Shown: piece after piece, positions 1-13,073 of the stretch
How positions within the stretch are numbered: position 1 is the stretch's first letter
Layout: the number at the start of each line of letters is the position of its first letter
NCBI RefSeq assembly: GCF_000208865.1
Contig: NC_018398.1
Location: 5,542,710-5,606,709, forward strand
Reading direction: 5' to 3'
Length of the DNA stretch: 64,000 bases
Source: Neospora caninum Liverpool
Lineage: Eukaryota; Apicomplexa; Conoidasida; Eucoccidiorida; Sarcocystidae
Notes under the pieces: model-generated
Database searches by the model: none
What the model was told of the DNA's origin: nothing
The model's input: only the letters and a program-made list of their open reading frames with translations
Translations under genes and position numbers: made by a program

Positions 1-2
1 CG

Positions 3-425
3 CTGTCTCGCCTCTCTCCCCACTCAGAAGCACGTGAAGCACTCATCGAGAGAGCGGAAGAAGCTGACGGGGGAGCAGCTGGGAGGCCAGGCGTAGCGGA
101 GGCAAAAGAGAAAGACCGAGAAGGATCTGACGAAAGAGACACGACGGGAGACGGAGAAGAGCGGTGGCCAAGTGCAGGCGACGCAGCATCATGCCACGCA
201 GAGGAGCGGTCAGAAGTCGAAGAGGAGGAGGAAACGGGAGCGGAGAAAGGAGACGGAGGACAGGAGGAAGCAGGGACACGGCGAGAACGTAGTGGAGAGG
301 CCCACGAGGAAACGGATTCGCTTGTTGCCAGAGAGGAGGAGGAACTGAGGTCATCTCTGCGACTGTCACCCCATCGAGACAGCATCGGGGCCCTACGCCT
401 TGGCAGCGACTGGTCACGGCCTTGA
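3..425 (+). CDS. C-terminal fragment of a Glu-rich protein (gene cut by left edge)
   Basis: An uninterrupted reading frame enters at the first full codon (base 3) and stops at TGA 423-425, giving 140 residues. The encoded tail is highly charged, with runs such as EVEEEEETG and REEEELRS, then a Ser/Leu/Arg-containing end (LRLSPHRDS...). There is no recognisable domain, so no function is offered. Acidic low-complexity tails are common in coccidian proteins. The opposite strand is also open here (43-453), which is expected when Glu codons (GAG/GAA) dominate one strand. The plus frame reads as the more protein-like because of its charge pattern and because it runs off the edge without a start. 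It could instead be the final coding part of an exon whose upstream splice site lies outside the window. Confidence is moderate. Confidence 0.45.
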   Translation: MSRLSPHSEAREALIERAEEADGGAAGRPGVAEAKEKDREGSDERDTTGDGEERWPSAGDAASCHAEERSEVEEEEETGAEKGDGGQEEAGTRRERSGEAHEETDSLVAREEEELRSSLRLSPHRDSIGALRLGSDWSRP

Positions 426-3400
426 GATGACGCTGGCATGTGGTACCACGCAAAATCTTTGTTGCCTCCGTCGATGTGGGGAGTTGTGGAGTCCGGAGAC
501 TTCTCGGATAGTTCTACACTGCAGCCATCCCGTTCAGGTTTTCCTCTGTTCCACGCATCACGGAACTCGAGCGTTTCTGGCCGTTCACTTGGCTGCTCTC
601 GATCCGCTGCGTGCGCCGCATTTCCGTTTCTCTCGTACGCCCAAGTCACCTTCGGCGCTGTAGAAGAGCTGTCGTTCCAAGGCCACACATTCTCCTTTGC
701 TGGAACAACTGCCGCAGCGCATGCTGTCGCACCGCACTGCTGGCGGAAGGAGGAAAAGAAATGCTCGGAGAAACGGAAACGATCTCCAGAAACTTTCGAC
801 GGGACAGAAAAAGATGAAGCACTCACAGAGCCTTCTGGAGTGCCCTCAGTACCCTGGTGGCCGTACAGTGGCGTTGCGGCCAAAGAATTGCTGGACGTGA
901 AGCTCGGAGGCTGAAAACCGTCAATGCATCCTCGAATTTCATCCCCCTTCATGAACGCAGCAACTCCGCTTGCCCGGATATCCTGTGCAGTAGTAAAGGC
1001 CAGATTGGGGAGCAGCATCTTCTCCGGGGCAACTTTGACGAAGTGATTTTGAGTGGTTGCTTCCTGCTGAAGGGCCGGGCGGCAAGAAGCAGAGGCGAGG
1101 ACGTGAGGGAGAGGATCCATTGACGCTTCACATAGACGAGGCAAATCAGGTTTCGGGGAAGGATGCAGCGGACAAGAGAAGGAAAAGGAACTCTCCTTAA
1201 AACAGCAAGAGGCGGGATGGAGATAGGGGCTGCCAAGCCACCACGCGAAAACTTTAAGAAGCAAAGTCTTGGTCGTAGAACAGAACACACATTGTTAGAA
1301 CTAACCACTTGAATTTCTTCTGAGGAAGTTCCGAGTGCAAGGCAAAGAGCCGAGCCCCGCGGCTTAAGGCCGTCATCAGTAGCGCTGGAGAGCGGGGTGA
1401 AAACGTCCACACAATTTTGTCAATGCCGTACGTTCAGTCGTGGCATACTTTTCATCTTTGTGGAAAGGTACAAAACACAATACGGAGTAGCCTTTGGATT
1501 CCCATTTGCGAGCATTGGCTGTACATGCCAGGCCGACAAGCACAGACACCAAGCCTTTTTTGTGAAGCGCGCTATTACGAAGGCCCCACGGTTTCAATCC
1601 CTCAAAAATATGTGCATAGGAGAGAATTCACTGACCATAAGTCGGGCCGTGGAACAGGTAAGAAAAACGTGGCCACGAGCGCGGAAAACGCGACTCCACT
1701 TCTCGCGGCAAGCTGACTCGACAAAGCGACCTTGCAAGCGGTGTTTCGATACGGAGGAAAAACACAAACTCCATGAATACAGGGAATGGCAGCTAACTCT
1801 GTTACTTATGCCCCCCAAAACACAAACGCCCGGAGACGAGTTGATGAAGGCAAAAAACTGGCGTATCCGTCATGGAACGCGATACCGCGTATCTTGCTCT
1901 GCGGAAATGTGTCCGTAACGCGTACGCCGTCTGCACTTTCGAGTCCAGAAGCCTTTACACGTGTGCTTGCGAGCAGGTACTTACAACTTCCGGCTTACCG
2001 ACCCTCTCGATCGTTCCAGATGTGGGAATACTCTTTCAGAGGACGACGCCAGCAGCACGCAAGATCCGGTCCTCGCCACAAGACAAACCGGATAACAGCA
2101 AGACAAAAAAAGGAGGCAGGCCACAACGATGGTCTTCGAACGCACAGTTCCAGCAGGACAGACTGAAGGACGTGTCAGCGAGGCGCGTCGGAGCATATCA
2201 ATTCTTAAGAACCGTGCTTTTGCAATACGGGTACGGAATGGCATCCGTACAACCCTGTTCGGCGGTTGGTATAGGCCGCACAAGAGAATCGACTGAAATC
2301 GCTAGCGGAGGCGCCAAACGACTTCGCGTCTCAGCGTCTCGCGTCGCGACGGGAAACTCGATTTGCAGTCCCACATGAAACCTGACGGGGATAAAGAAAG
2401 TGACTATCCCGTTTGCATTCTTATCGCAAGACTCCACCCCTTTTTAATTTCCTGATGGAAAACAAAGCGGGCTTGGTTCTTCCTCTGTGCCTCGCTGCAT
2501 TTCGAGTGTGTCTTGCCGCAACGCTCTGGCCCAGAGAGCCAAGCTGGTATTGTGTAACGCGCGCGACAGCATCGTCATGCCGCTTTTCCCGTTGAGAATT
2601 CGGAAGCGAAAAGGTGTCAGGGTGTTTCGCTTCACTTTTAGTTGCTCACTGCAGAGAATGTGGCAAATGAATGATTCCGGTCACTGGAAACAAGAGCTCC
2701 TCGTTTACAGACTACGCGCACAATGGCGGCGGAGAGCTATGGCGCCGTTGACAACTCCGGCCGTACTACAAGTTCCAAAGAATAGAAAAATATCCTCCTC
2801 TGTGTACAGATATAACACAATGCTTTGGAACAGCACACCAAGAAGTCTTTCCTGAAGGCATTCGCTCATTTCACTCATGGAGCACAACGCTGCGCAGTGT
2901 CAGCACTTTTCCACAGCTGCAACTTGGTCTCCTTTGCACAGACACCAGCACAGCCTCAGCTGCAACTTGGTCTCCTTTGCACAGACACCAGCACAGCCTC
3001 AGCTGCAACTTGGTCTCCTTTGCACAGACACCAGCACAGCCTCAGCTGCATCTCTCAGACGTATCACTGCTGTCTGATCTGCCTGCACGGCAAGTACACA
3101 CGTTTGCTCCCCTTTTTCGTGTCAGCCTTTTGTCGGCTACACCATTCTGAGGACATGTGCAGCGAAGTGGTCGGCATGCAGGGGACGGAGGAATGGCTGG
3201 GGGAAATCGCGTCGAATACCAGGCGTGGTGACTACGCCATGACAGGTAGCAAATCCGAATGCACTTTGTCTATCTTGTGGTGACAAATGCTTACCCCTCT
3301 AGATGAACGAAACGCGACACCATCCGCGATTGGTGGTGCCATGCCAACAAGCATCCCATCAATGTTATCCGGACAAACTGGCACCTGAATGGAGACCGCC

Positions 3401-5882
3401 CAAGTGGATAACGGGATATGTGTACACAATAAAGCCATCCGTGGTGGATTCGGCGACAGCGAGAGTCCGGTCGTCACTTCTATATCTTTGTCTTGACCAT
3501 ACTAGGATGAATTCTCGCCTTTCTCCTGACTGTTGCCATCCTCACATTCAGCTATACTGCTGCTACACGCTCCTCAACACTGTTCCGATCACTGATGAAT
3601 ACGTCACCCCACTCTGTGGTACCGCAGCTCTTCTTTGGTTGTTCACAGACAACAACACAAGGACGCGGCGACAAAATGCGTCTCATTCCTCTGCATCCCT
3701 GCGTACTTTTGACGATGCCGAGTTTCTTCTCTGTTCTGGAGATGCCCTTTTTTCAATCTCCAAAGGAAAGACACAGGCCAGAGCCATTTCATTCCGCATC
3801 ACTTCCTCGCGTCCAGCCCCCGCAACCTGTGGAGCCCGAACAGCCATCTTTGTAGCCTAGCTAGAGGAAGTGACGGCTCTATTGCAGGGAATCTTTAGCT
3901 GCATCACCGTCTCTTCGTTGAAGTGGACTCTTACATGGTAGGTCTCGCTTCGCTAATGAAAAGTTAGTACTACCAAGGCGCGTTCGTGTCAGCCACTGAT
4001 TCACAAACTCTTTCCAGGGCTTACGTACGCAAACTCTTCTAGGGCTCCAGGTCCCGTGCAGTAACCCGCATGAATTCTTCCAAGGTCGTCTACTCTAACC
4101 GAACATTTGTACTGTAGAGATGCTTCGATGTTCAGTACCGCCAGGACACCCAAACGTGGTCACCCCGATAGTGAGACCAGCAGTCTACCGTCGGCGAGAA
4201 AATATATGACGTGACTCGAAATGTGTCCGGCGCCCTACTATCGTCAGTGAGGCAAGGGTGGTTGGCATGCGCTGTCGACGCCTACACGCATACTCTCTGC
4301 ATGCCTTTCTGTATGCCATAATGAGGACGTGTGTGCTTGCCTTTTCCAAAGCGCCCTTCTGTCGATTGTCGACCTTCTATGGGTTTTGGAAAATCAACGA
4401 ATTCTTTCGGATCTCCTTCGGCGTGTAAACATTCCTGTCCGTCAGTTTGGTAGCCGCCCTCGGCGTTGGCGGCCGCCATTCGGCGGCACTCGTGACTTTC
4501 AGCACGATGCCAACAGAGGGACTGAGGGACGTTTACGTAGGCGAACAGACTCTGTCTAGGAAATTGTTTCGCCTCTGGAACGGAATGCCACCGGGGATGC
4601 TCTAGCCCGGCTACACCGGATACCTACAAGCTTTCACCCCAACTTAGTTGCTTGCGGATTCACACGGAACGCGCGGAGCGGTAGCCACATTGAAGGACGC
4701 AGTTGAAGCCGCTGGTCAAACGAAAGCCTCCTTCAAAACAAAGTGAAATAGAAAAGGCCTCGCGGCATCACTTGCCGCCACCTCTTGCCCGTCGGCCGCA
4801 GTCCTCCGGGGCATCGCACCTCAGAAACCGGTTATCGCCCACCATCAGACCAGAAAACAAACACTTGAATCAGTCTTTCCTTTGCTCACCGAGTAGAAGG
4901 TCCGAACTTCAACAAGTGAGAGGAGGCAGACGACTGGAACACCACCACTCGGCATCCCAGAGTTGTATTTTGTTACGTATTCAAAGAGCTCTGGAAGGGA
5001 ACCTGCGCAGGTCGCCGGCGGCGTTCCCGGGGCACATGCCGCGCTGCGAACGCTGTGTCTTTGGCTTTTGTGGCAGTCACACTGCTGTGGGCAGCGCATC
5101 TGTGCGGTGTCGGAGCGAGCAAAACAAAGTGCTTTCCCTGTGCGGCACAATAGACGGACCGATTGTGTGTTCGCTTCGGCTGCGTTGTCACTGTACGTGC
5201 GATTCTATCATGTTTCAAAACTACCTCTTGCAGAATGTGGGCACTGTAGCAAGGGCTATCGCAATACCGTGGTGGTCGGATTCTCTAATCATTCCTTGAA
5301 CAGACAGCATCGCCTTGTGTCCAGCGTCTCCCGTTTTCCCAGCTACTATGTCTAAGGACTCTTGGTGCCTGGGCGCCTGCTGCTTTCGTGATTTTTGAAC
5401 TTTCTACAAATTGTGGGAGTTGCTTCCGAGCCTCCCACACTTCAGGCAGAAATCGTATTGGGTGCTATCTCGACGGTGCTGGTACGCCGTTTTTCCACAG
5501 GTTGAGTTCTCCCCGGAAGCGTGGAATTACTTTACGAGAGCTTGACCCTGTCCGCTTTCTTTGTCCCGGCAAATCACTCTATAGTTAAGCGCTTTCGCTC
5601 AGCTCTGAAGCGCGGTTGTCGTCGTATCGTCGCGAAGTTCCCGTGTGAATGCAGTTAACTGCTCCCTCACGAGCGTCCACCGGGACCTGCCCTGGCCTTT
5701 CGCCTCTATTTTCCAGAAGCTGCTGTCGCGGACGAACGCGAAACCGTCGCGGTTTCTAGCTTTCGGTAGCCACTGGTACCCTCACTCCTAACACGCCAAC
5801 GACGTAATCGAATCTCTGGCTTTGCACCGCTCCAAGCAATCCCAGCTTCGTTTCGCGGGCTGTCTGTACACCTGGGGCCAGG
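426..5882. other. Long non-coding stretch: 3' flank of left gene, upstream region and leader of ATP4
   Basis: No convincing exon was found in these 5.4 kb. Open frames of up to 198 codons (for example 4703-5299 plus) have no recognisable domains or supporting splice context and look like leader or intergenic noise. The stretch contains a 43-bp tandem repeat (2915-3050). The last kilobase presumably carries the ATP4 promoter and 5' UTR, since coccidian leaders are often several hundred bases long, but no start site can be placed. Confidence 0.5.
2915..3050. repeat. 43-bp tandem repeat, about 3.2 copies
   Basis: Three identical 43-base units begin at 2915, 2958 and 3001. Each opens with AGCTGCAACTTGGTCTCC and ends CAGCACAGCCTC. 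A seven-base partial fourth copy (AGCTGCA) follows at 3044-3050. The three full units read as identical, suggesting recent expansion. The repeat lies between genes; although both plus-strand frames stay open through it, no coding role is supported. Confidence 0.9.
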
Positions 5883-8800
5883 ATGGCGGCCCCAGCACCG
5901 GACAACGATGTGCCGTCGTCGGCGGGACAAGATCCGACACCCACTGGTAGTGCAGCTGTGCCGGAAGTCTCCGCTGGCGGAAATGAACATTCTAAATCTG
6001 CCGATGGAGCGGTCCGGGAGGACACCCAGGCGGGAAGCGCGGTGGCGGAAGGGACGGCAGCTGGGCAAGATGGCGACTCTCCACACCGCGAGTTCCATCA
6101 CCATCGGACTGTGAGTCGACGGTTGTCCAGTAAACGCGACTCCGCTTCGGCACCCAACGGGGCGGGACACATGCATTTGGGGAAGTCGATTTCTTCCGTG
6201 TCTCAGTGCCATCGAGAAGAGCACGCCCGACTGCTTCCGGTCGGCAGCAGTATGAGCTTGGCTCCAGGCATGGGCTATGAAAATGTGGAAACCGAGGTCA
6301 TTGATCGCCTGAGTAAGAGCCATGTTAGCCTTAAGGAGCTGGTCGAGACGGCAAGAAAGACCGACCCCGAAGCGTTCAGGATGGCCGTCACTTTGACGGA
6401 ACAATCCCACCCCACGAGCGGGAAAAATAGGTTCGCTTCACTTTCCATTGAGGTGAGCCATCGCACGATGACTGACGGGGCACGTATGTGTCATGGGCGG
6501 GAGACCCAGGGGGGAAAGAACACTTTTTCCAATGATGCTCTTTTCTGAAATTCGGCGGGCTAGGCCAACCCTTTAGAGTCACTGTGGCCAAAGCCCGCCA
6601 TGTCGGATCGAACAGGGATCCGACGCGTGCTAACCGAGTCAGAAAACGTTTCCGCTCCGGCGGTAGTTCCTGTGAGAACCAAGTACCTTGCGTTAGACCA
6701 GTTCCCCGTCACGTGACGCGCGTGCCCCGTGGTTTGCCGCGGCGACGCAGTGTTCAGAGTATTCACCGCGTGAGGAAGGCGCCATGAGTAGCGATCAGAG
6801 AAGAAACTGGAGGAAAAAATTGCAAGAAACGCCCTTTCGATTGCAATAGATTGGCAGCCACGTTCCGTGTATCCAAAAACCAGGTATCATTGACCGTTTC
6901 GTGTCAGTATCCGTGTTACGAGACAACATGGACGTGTTGTTCCGTACACAGTATCTTTGCAAAGCTTTAAGGTTTCAAACTTGTGAATGCGTTCTTTGCA
7001 TTTAAATGCTCCATTTTCGGAAGCGATTCAATATGCGAGCGTGATTTAGTTAAGGGATTACAAGATATATCAGAAGGCGTTCACCTCGGTGACGCCATTG
7101 AACAGAGCGGGATACAGCGTATCTGAAGCGACGAGTGCAGGCCAGGACAATCCGAAGACTGGGAATACTCGTGCGTGCCAAGGGCGACAGACCCCGGAAC
7201 GCGGAGGACTGCACTGCTGTATGTACACACGACCATCGGGGCCTCGTCGGAGGAGTGCTTGAACTTTCCGCGTATCCCCGTTTAGGATATTTCCTCTCCT
7301 CTCCTTCGTGAAAACGTCCCGTGGGGCCAGGGGCTCTCCGAGGACGCTTGAGTCGGCGCACCAACCGGTGCATCGAGGCGAGAAGAGGGGTTGGCGGAGC
7401 GCCTAGTTTCCACTTTGGGTCTGTGCGAATGCATGCGTTGCCCGCCTCTTTTGCTGCCGTCGCTCAGCATCCAGTGGTTCCATCTGTCTGCGGGCCTCGC
7501 GTCTGCCGGGCTGCGTGTTCTCAGGAACTGGCCAAGGAATTCGGGTTGAAGGACTTGAACAACGGGCTAACCGAAGAGCAAGTGCAGGAGAACCGGCGGA
7601 TTTACGGGCCCAACATCCTCGAGAAAGACAAGAGCGAACCGGTGTGGAAGATTTTCATCCAGCAGTTTCTGAGTCCGGTCGTCCTCCTCTTGCTCATCGC
7701 GTCCATTGCGTCGCTCGCCCTGCAGGAGTGGGTAGAAGGCGCCGCCATTCTCATCATTGTGACTCTGAACGCTTCTCTCGCCACGTACATGGAGAAATCA
7801 GGTTCGTCAACGCCGCGCTTCGATAGCGGCTCGTTTTAGGGGGTGTACGCGTTTACCGGCGCGGCTAGCCATGCTTGTGGCGTTTGCTCTTCTGCTTGAG
7901 GAGCGCGTTTTCCAGTCCCCGCACCAGTTCGTGGTCCGTGACGCTCCCGTCGTTCCACCTGCGTTTTGCTTTCGGAGCTCCCGTGCTGGTTGTTCCCCAA
8001 TCCCCCCCTCCCCCACCCCCCGCGTCGAACGTTGCTTTGTTTTCCGTCTCTTACCAACGAAGTGCGCGTCGTGGCCGAGAGCGATTCGTTCTCGGGAGTC
8101 CCATTTTCAGAATCCTAGGTCCACGAACAGGAGAAAAAGATCTGCGGACTGCCCTCGGTTACCGTTCTTCTGTCTTCTCTAGGGGCCCCGTTTGGGGCCC
8201 GTCCCCACCATGACACTGCGCCGTTTACCGAGAGAACGGATGCGCCGTCTGTTTTGTGTTCAGCAAGCAACGCGCTCGCAAAGCTGGCGAGCATGGCGGC
8301 GCCAGGGTGCGTCGTGGTTCGCGAAGGGAAAGTCCAAACTGTGGGGGCGGTCGACGTGGTCCCCGGCGACGTCGTCGTGCTGGCCACAGGCAACAGCGTC
8401 GCGGCGGACATGCGGTGCATTGAGTCTGTGGAGCTGAAGACGAACGAAGCACTTCTCACGGGCGAGAGCGAGGACATTTCCAAGACGTTGCGCGCCAAAG
8501 ACTACGACACGCCGTTTGCGACCAACCTGTGCTTTGCTTCGACAATCGTGACGAACGGAAGTGGACGGGGCCTCGTCTTCGCGACCGGAATGGAAACACA
8601 AGTTGGCCGCATTGCTCAGCAACTGAAGAAAGCGGGCGAAGGCTCGCGATTGACCCCGCTGCAGCGAGGCTTGAATCGCCTCGGAGGCATGATTGGGCTG
8701 ATCGCCATTTGCGTCCTGATCGTCGTCGTCGTTGTCGCCATTCTGACCGGATACAAAGATCCTGCACACCCTGACGCCGACCCTGTCTTCACGGTGGGTT

Positions 8801-11800
8801 CGCGCTTCGTGACAAAAACGCGACTGGCGTGCGAAATCCGTCTGGGCGCTTGCTCCCCTCCGTCGCACAGCTAGCTCCGGTCTCCCTTGTCTCAAAAAAT
8901 CCGACCTGCGAAGGGACAGAAACCCATCCCGTTCGGTCGGTCTCTGCAAAATAGACGTGCTGCGTTTGCACCTATGTACGGACAAAACCGGCACTGCATG
9001 CGCATGTCCTTTCTGGCCATGCCTGTGGGAAACGGGAGGGCCGGATTGGCGCCTTCGGGAACTTCTGAGCAGGCAAAGACCGTGCATGCGGGCCCGTCGG
9101 CCGCCTCATCGCTTTTCTGGGTTCTTCGGCTCTGTTCCCACGGCCCGGACACTCTCCACGAATGGCCTGTAGGTTCGCGGCTGGGCACCGGAGAGTTCGG
9201 GATCCTTCTGCGTTTCTCCACTTTCTCCACACCGTAGGCGGCGCGTTTCCCCCTGTCTCTTTGGTTTCGCAGATCGTCCTGGTCGCCGTCGGCTTTGCGG
9301 TCTCCTCGATTCCCGAAGGTTTGCCGATGGTGGTGACGATTTGCTTGTCGCTGGGCGCTCGAGACATGGTGAAGAGAAAGGCGAATGTGCGCAAACTCCC
9401 GGCTGTCGAGACACTGGGCTGCTGCTCCGTCATCTGCAGTGACAAGACAGGGACGCTGACCGAAGGCAAAATGACCGCCGTTCGGCTCGTCACTGTGTGC
9501 CGACAAGGGAAAGTTGTCAACGCCGACGGCTTCACCAAGAGTTTCGGATTTTACCCCACAAAGGGCTTTGACCCTAACGGGGGCATCTTCGACTTGAACA
9601 AGCTCGACGAGAAAACAAAGGTGAGGCTCCGAAAGAACTCGTGCGCTCCAAGACGCGCCCTTTCCTTATCTATAAATATGCAAAAACGTATATATATATA
9701 TATATGCATATGCATGCGTGTATACGTGCATGCATGTATGTATGCCTTCTTATCTGTTTTGATCTGTATGCACGTCCGAAAAGGCGTGAGCGTCGCGAGG
9801 CGGGCGACTTGCCAGTCTCTTTTGAACTTTGCCTCTGCCTGTCGTGAAGGAGGAGTTTTGATTGGTGGGATGGCGCCGAGGTGTTTCGGGCGCACGGCGT
9901 TTTTGGGCCCAGACTGAGACTCTTGTCTGTTGCATGCTCCAGCTGCCTCTGCCGCATTCTTGTGTGTGTCGTTCACATGACTCGAGGACTGTAGAATAAC
10001 TGAAGTTATAGCTGTTTAGCTCCCCCGCTAGGGTGTCCGGTTTGGTTTCCATCCGGGTGTCTCCGGCTCGTGTCTCTTGTTGTCCTTCCAGAACAACCTG
10101 ATGATCCAGTACCGGGACGGCGCGTTCCAGGACTACGACGCGATCTGCCACAACTACGGCAACCCCGCGAACAAAGACCCGACAACGAAACTCGTGCGCT
10201 CGGTCATGCTCTCTGGCTACCTGAACTCGCACGCTACCACCCTCGAACGCGATCCGGACACGAACCGGTGGCTGGCCAAAGGCAACATGAGCGAGGGTGA
10301 GTTTCCTTTCTCGAACACCCCCCTCCCCTCCAAGAGATCAAGACAGCTAAAAAAACTGGTACCCCTCTGGAGCCGAGGGTTAGGGCGTCGGCATGCGACG
10401 CGCTGCAGTGCCGCACCTCTGCGTGTGCCTACTAGCAGTTGCGGCGAGGAAGCGCCTGCGCAAGGCACGGGGCGCGGGGGGTGGGCGAGGAGAGAGAGGG
10501 GGGACAAGGCACTGACTGTCGGGGAAACCGCGCGGGTTCCCTGGAAAGCCAGGGTGCGAAGCAGCCCACACACACACGCGGCCGCGCGGCCGCGCGACCC
10601 GGTCTCTCCTTGGCGTCTCCTTTGCGCTGTGAGTTTCCGCTTTCGCCTGGATCTCCCTGGTCAGGAGAGCGTAATCCGCGTCCGGCCTGTCTCTGCTGCG
10701 TTCCAGGCGCCATCGTCGTTGGTGCAGCCAAGGCCCGCTTCGGGTCTCCTCTCGCCGGGAAAAGCGAGCGCGCGGGAATGCACGACGCGAAACTGGACTA
10801 CCCGCGCGTGGCAGACCTGGAGGTCCCCTTCAACTCGTCTCGAAAAATGATGATGACCGTCCACCAGTTGCCGTCTGCGAACTTCTTCGGCGACATTTGC
10901 TTGAACAGCGACGGAAACAAGTACACCCACTGCGCGATCGTCAAGGGTGCACCAGATAGGGTACGTCCCCCCCCGCCGCCTTTCTCCCGTGCGCGCATGC
11001 ACAGCCCCCGGGGATCCGGTTCTGAGGAGACCGCCCCTGCGCAGTCTCTCCCTCGGCAGGCCATCCGCACTCATGCACTCTGGCCGTTCGCTCTTTTTCT
11101 GGGTTTCCGGTCCATCCGCGACTTGTTTCGCTGGCGATCGCCCGGCACGCGATCCGTGGGGCGCGTCTCGCGAGTGTGGGTGCCCACCCAAGAGATGCCT
11201 CGAAAGTCGCGCACCTCGTCGCGCACCCAGCGAGGGCTCGCGCGCGCGTGAATCTCGGCGCACAAAACAGACACGTTTCGTTGGGCGTCTCGTCTTCCTC
11301 GCAGGTTCTTCAGCACGTCCGGTACACCGTGAGGGAAGGGCTGTCCGGCCCCTCCGTGGATTGGGATACCCCGGTGACTCCTGAGGAGATCCAAAGCGTT
11401 GAGGCTGTGAATCTCGATCTCTCCCAGCAGGCGCTCCGCGTTCTCGCGCTCACGTTCCGGCCTCTCACTGACGCCGATGTGGCCGCTCTCAGGAAACAAG
11501 ATGGCGCCGATCTGAGGCTGCGGTTCGCCCTCGGAGAAACCCGAGAGGTAAGGCAGAGACAAGCTGCCGGAGCGCGAGGCTGTGGGAAGGTAAAGCTTGT
11601 CACATGTGGGGGCGAAAAAGCGACGTGAACGGCTGTGCGGTGTTTTCCGCGCCGAGACGGGTGCCTAAGCGTGCGTGATGTCCGCCTGGAAGTCGTTTGC
11701 CTGCCATGAAGTCTCTCTGTTTTTTGCGAATTTCCCTTCGCTTTCCCTCCCCTCGGGTTTTCTCCCGGCCCCTGGTTCCTCACTCTCCGTCTCGGCGTGA

Positions 11801-12927
11801 CACACTCTCTGCCCTGGCCTCCGTAGGAACTGTGTCTGCTTGGCGTGATCGGCTCAGTGGACCCGCCCCGCCCCGGTGTACGCGAAGCCATCGAACGCTG
11901 CGGAGAGGCAGGCATTCGCGTCATCATGATCACTGGGGACCAACGGCCGACTGCCGTCGCAATTGCCAAGGACATTGGACTGCTCACCTCGCACGACGAC
12001 TCCGAACAGGCGAGCATCCAGTGCTCAGGACTACACATCGACGACGACCCCATGAACGAGCACCTCCCCGAAGCCCAACTCGATGAAATCATCGCCCGGT
12101 ATGCAGATGTATATATATATATATATATATCTATTCTCGATATCGATGTTGGATCTGAATCAGCTGTTTCTCTCAACAGTCCGCAGTTTAATAATCTGAA
12201 TAATGTCGCTTTGTAGATGCTCTGTGGAAAGGGTGGCACGAGAGAATCGAAGTGAGAGTTCTTTTCTCGGATCCGTGTCCCTCGAAAGAAGACGAGACGC
12301 AGACGGTTTCTCGGGTGTTTGTCGGCTAGCTCAGGCACAACTGATTGGGGGGGGCGGTTCGGCTCTCGGCTGTGGTCACGCCGGAAACCGATTCCCCGTG
12401 CGAAGTCATTAAGGAACCGGAAACGTCGCTTCTTTGTGGGGTCTGCATGCGCCTGCAGAGTGAAGGTCTTCTCGCGGGCGCAACCAGAAGACAAGATCGC
12501 AATTGTCGAGGCTTTGAAGCGCCAAGGCCACACTGTGGCGATGACGGGCGACGGCGTGAACGACGCACCCGCTCTGAAGGCGGCCGACATCGGCGTGGCG
12601 ATGGGCATCGCCGGAACAGATGTCGCCAAGGGCGCCAGCGAAATGGTGCTGCTCGATGACAACTTCGTCACCATTGTCGCCGCAGTCGAAGAAGGCCGAA
12701 AGATCTACTCGAACATCCAGAAGTTTGTCTGCTTCCTGCTCGGAACAAACATCGGCGAAATCATCTACTTAACCATAGCGATCGCTGCGTCCATGCCGCT
12801 GCCGCTCGAAGCCCTCCAAGTCCTCTTCCTCAACCTCATGAGTGATGGATGCCCCGCCGTGGCGCTCGCCAAGGAACCTTCCGACGACGAAAACATGAAG
12901 GTGCGTACGGACCCAGTCAGACAAGGA

Positions 12928-12964
<37 letters not shown>

Positions 12965-13025
12965 GCACTTCCTCATGTGGTCGTGTCTATGGATGCCTGC
13001 ATATATATATGCATATATATATGCA

Positions 13026-13073
<48 letters not shown>

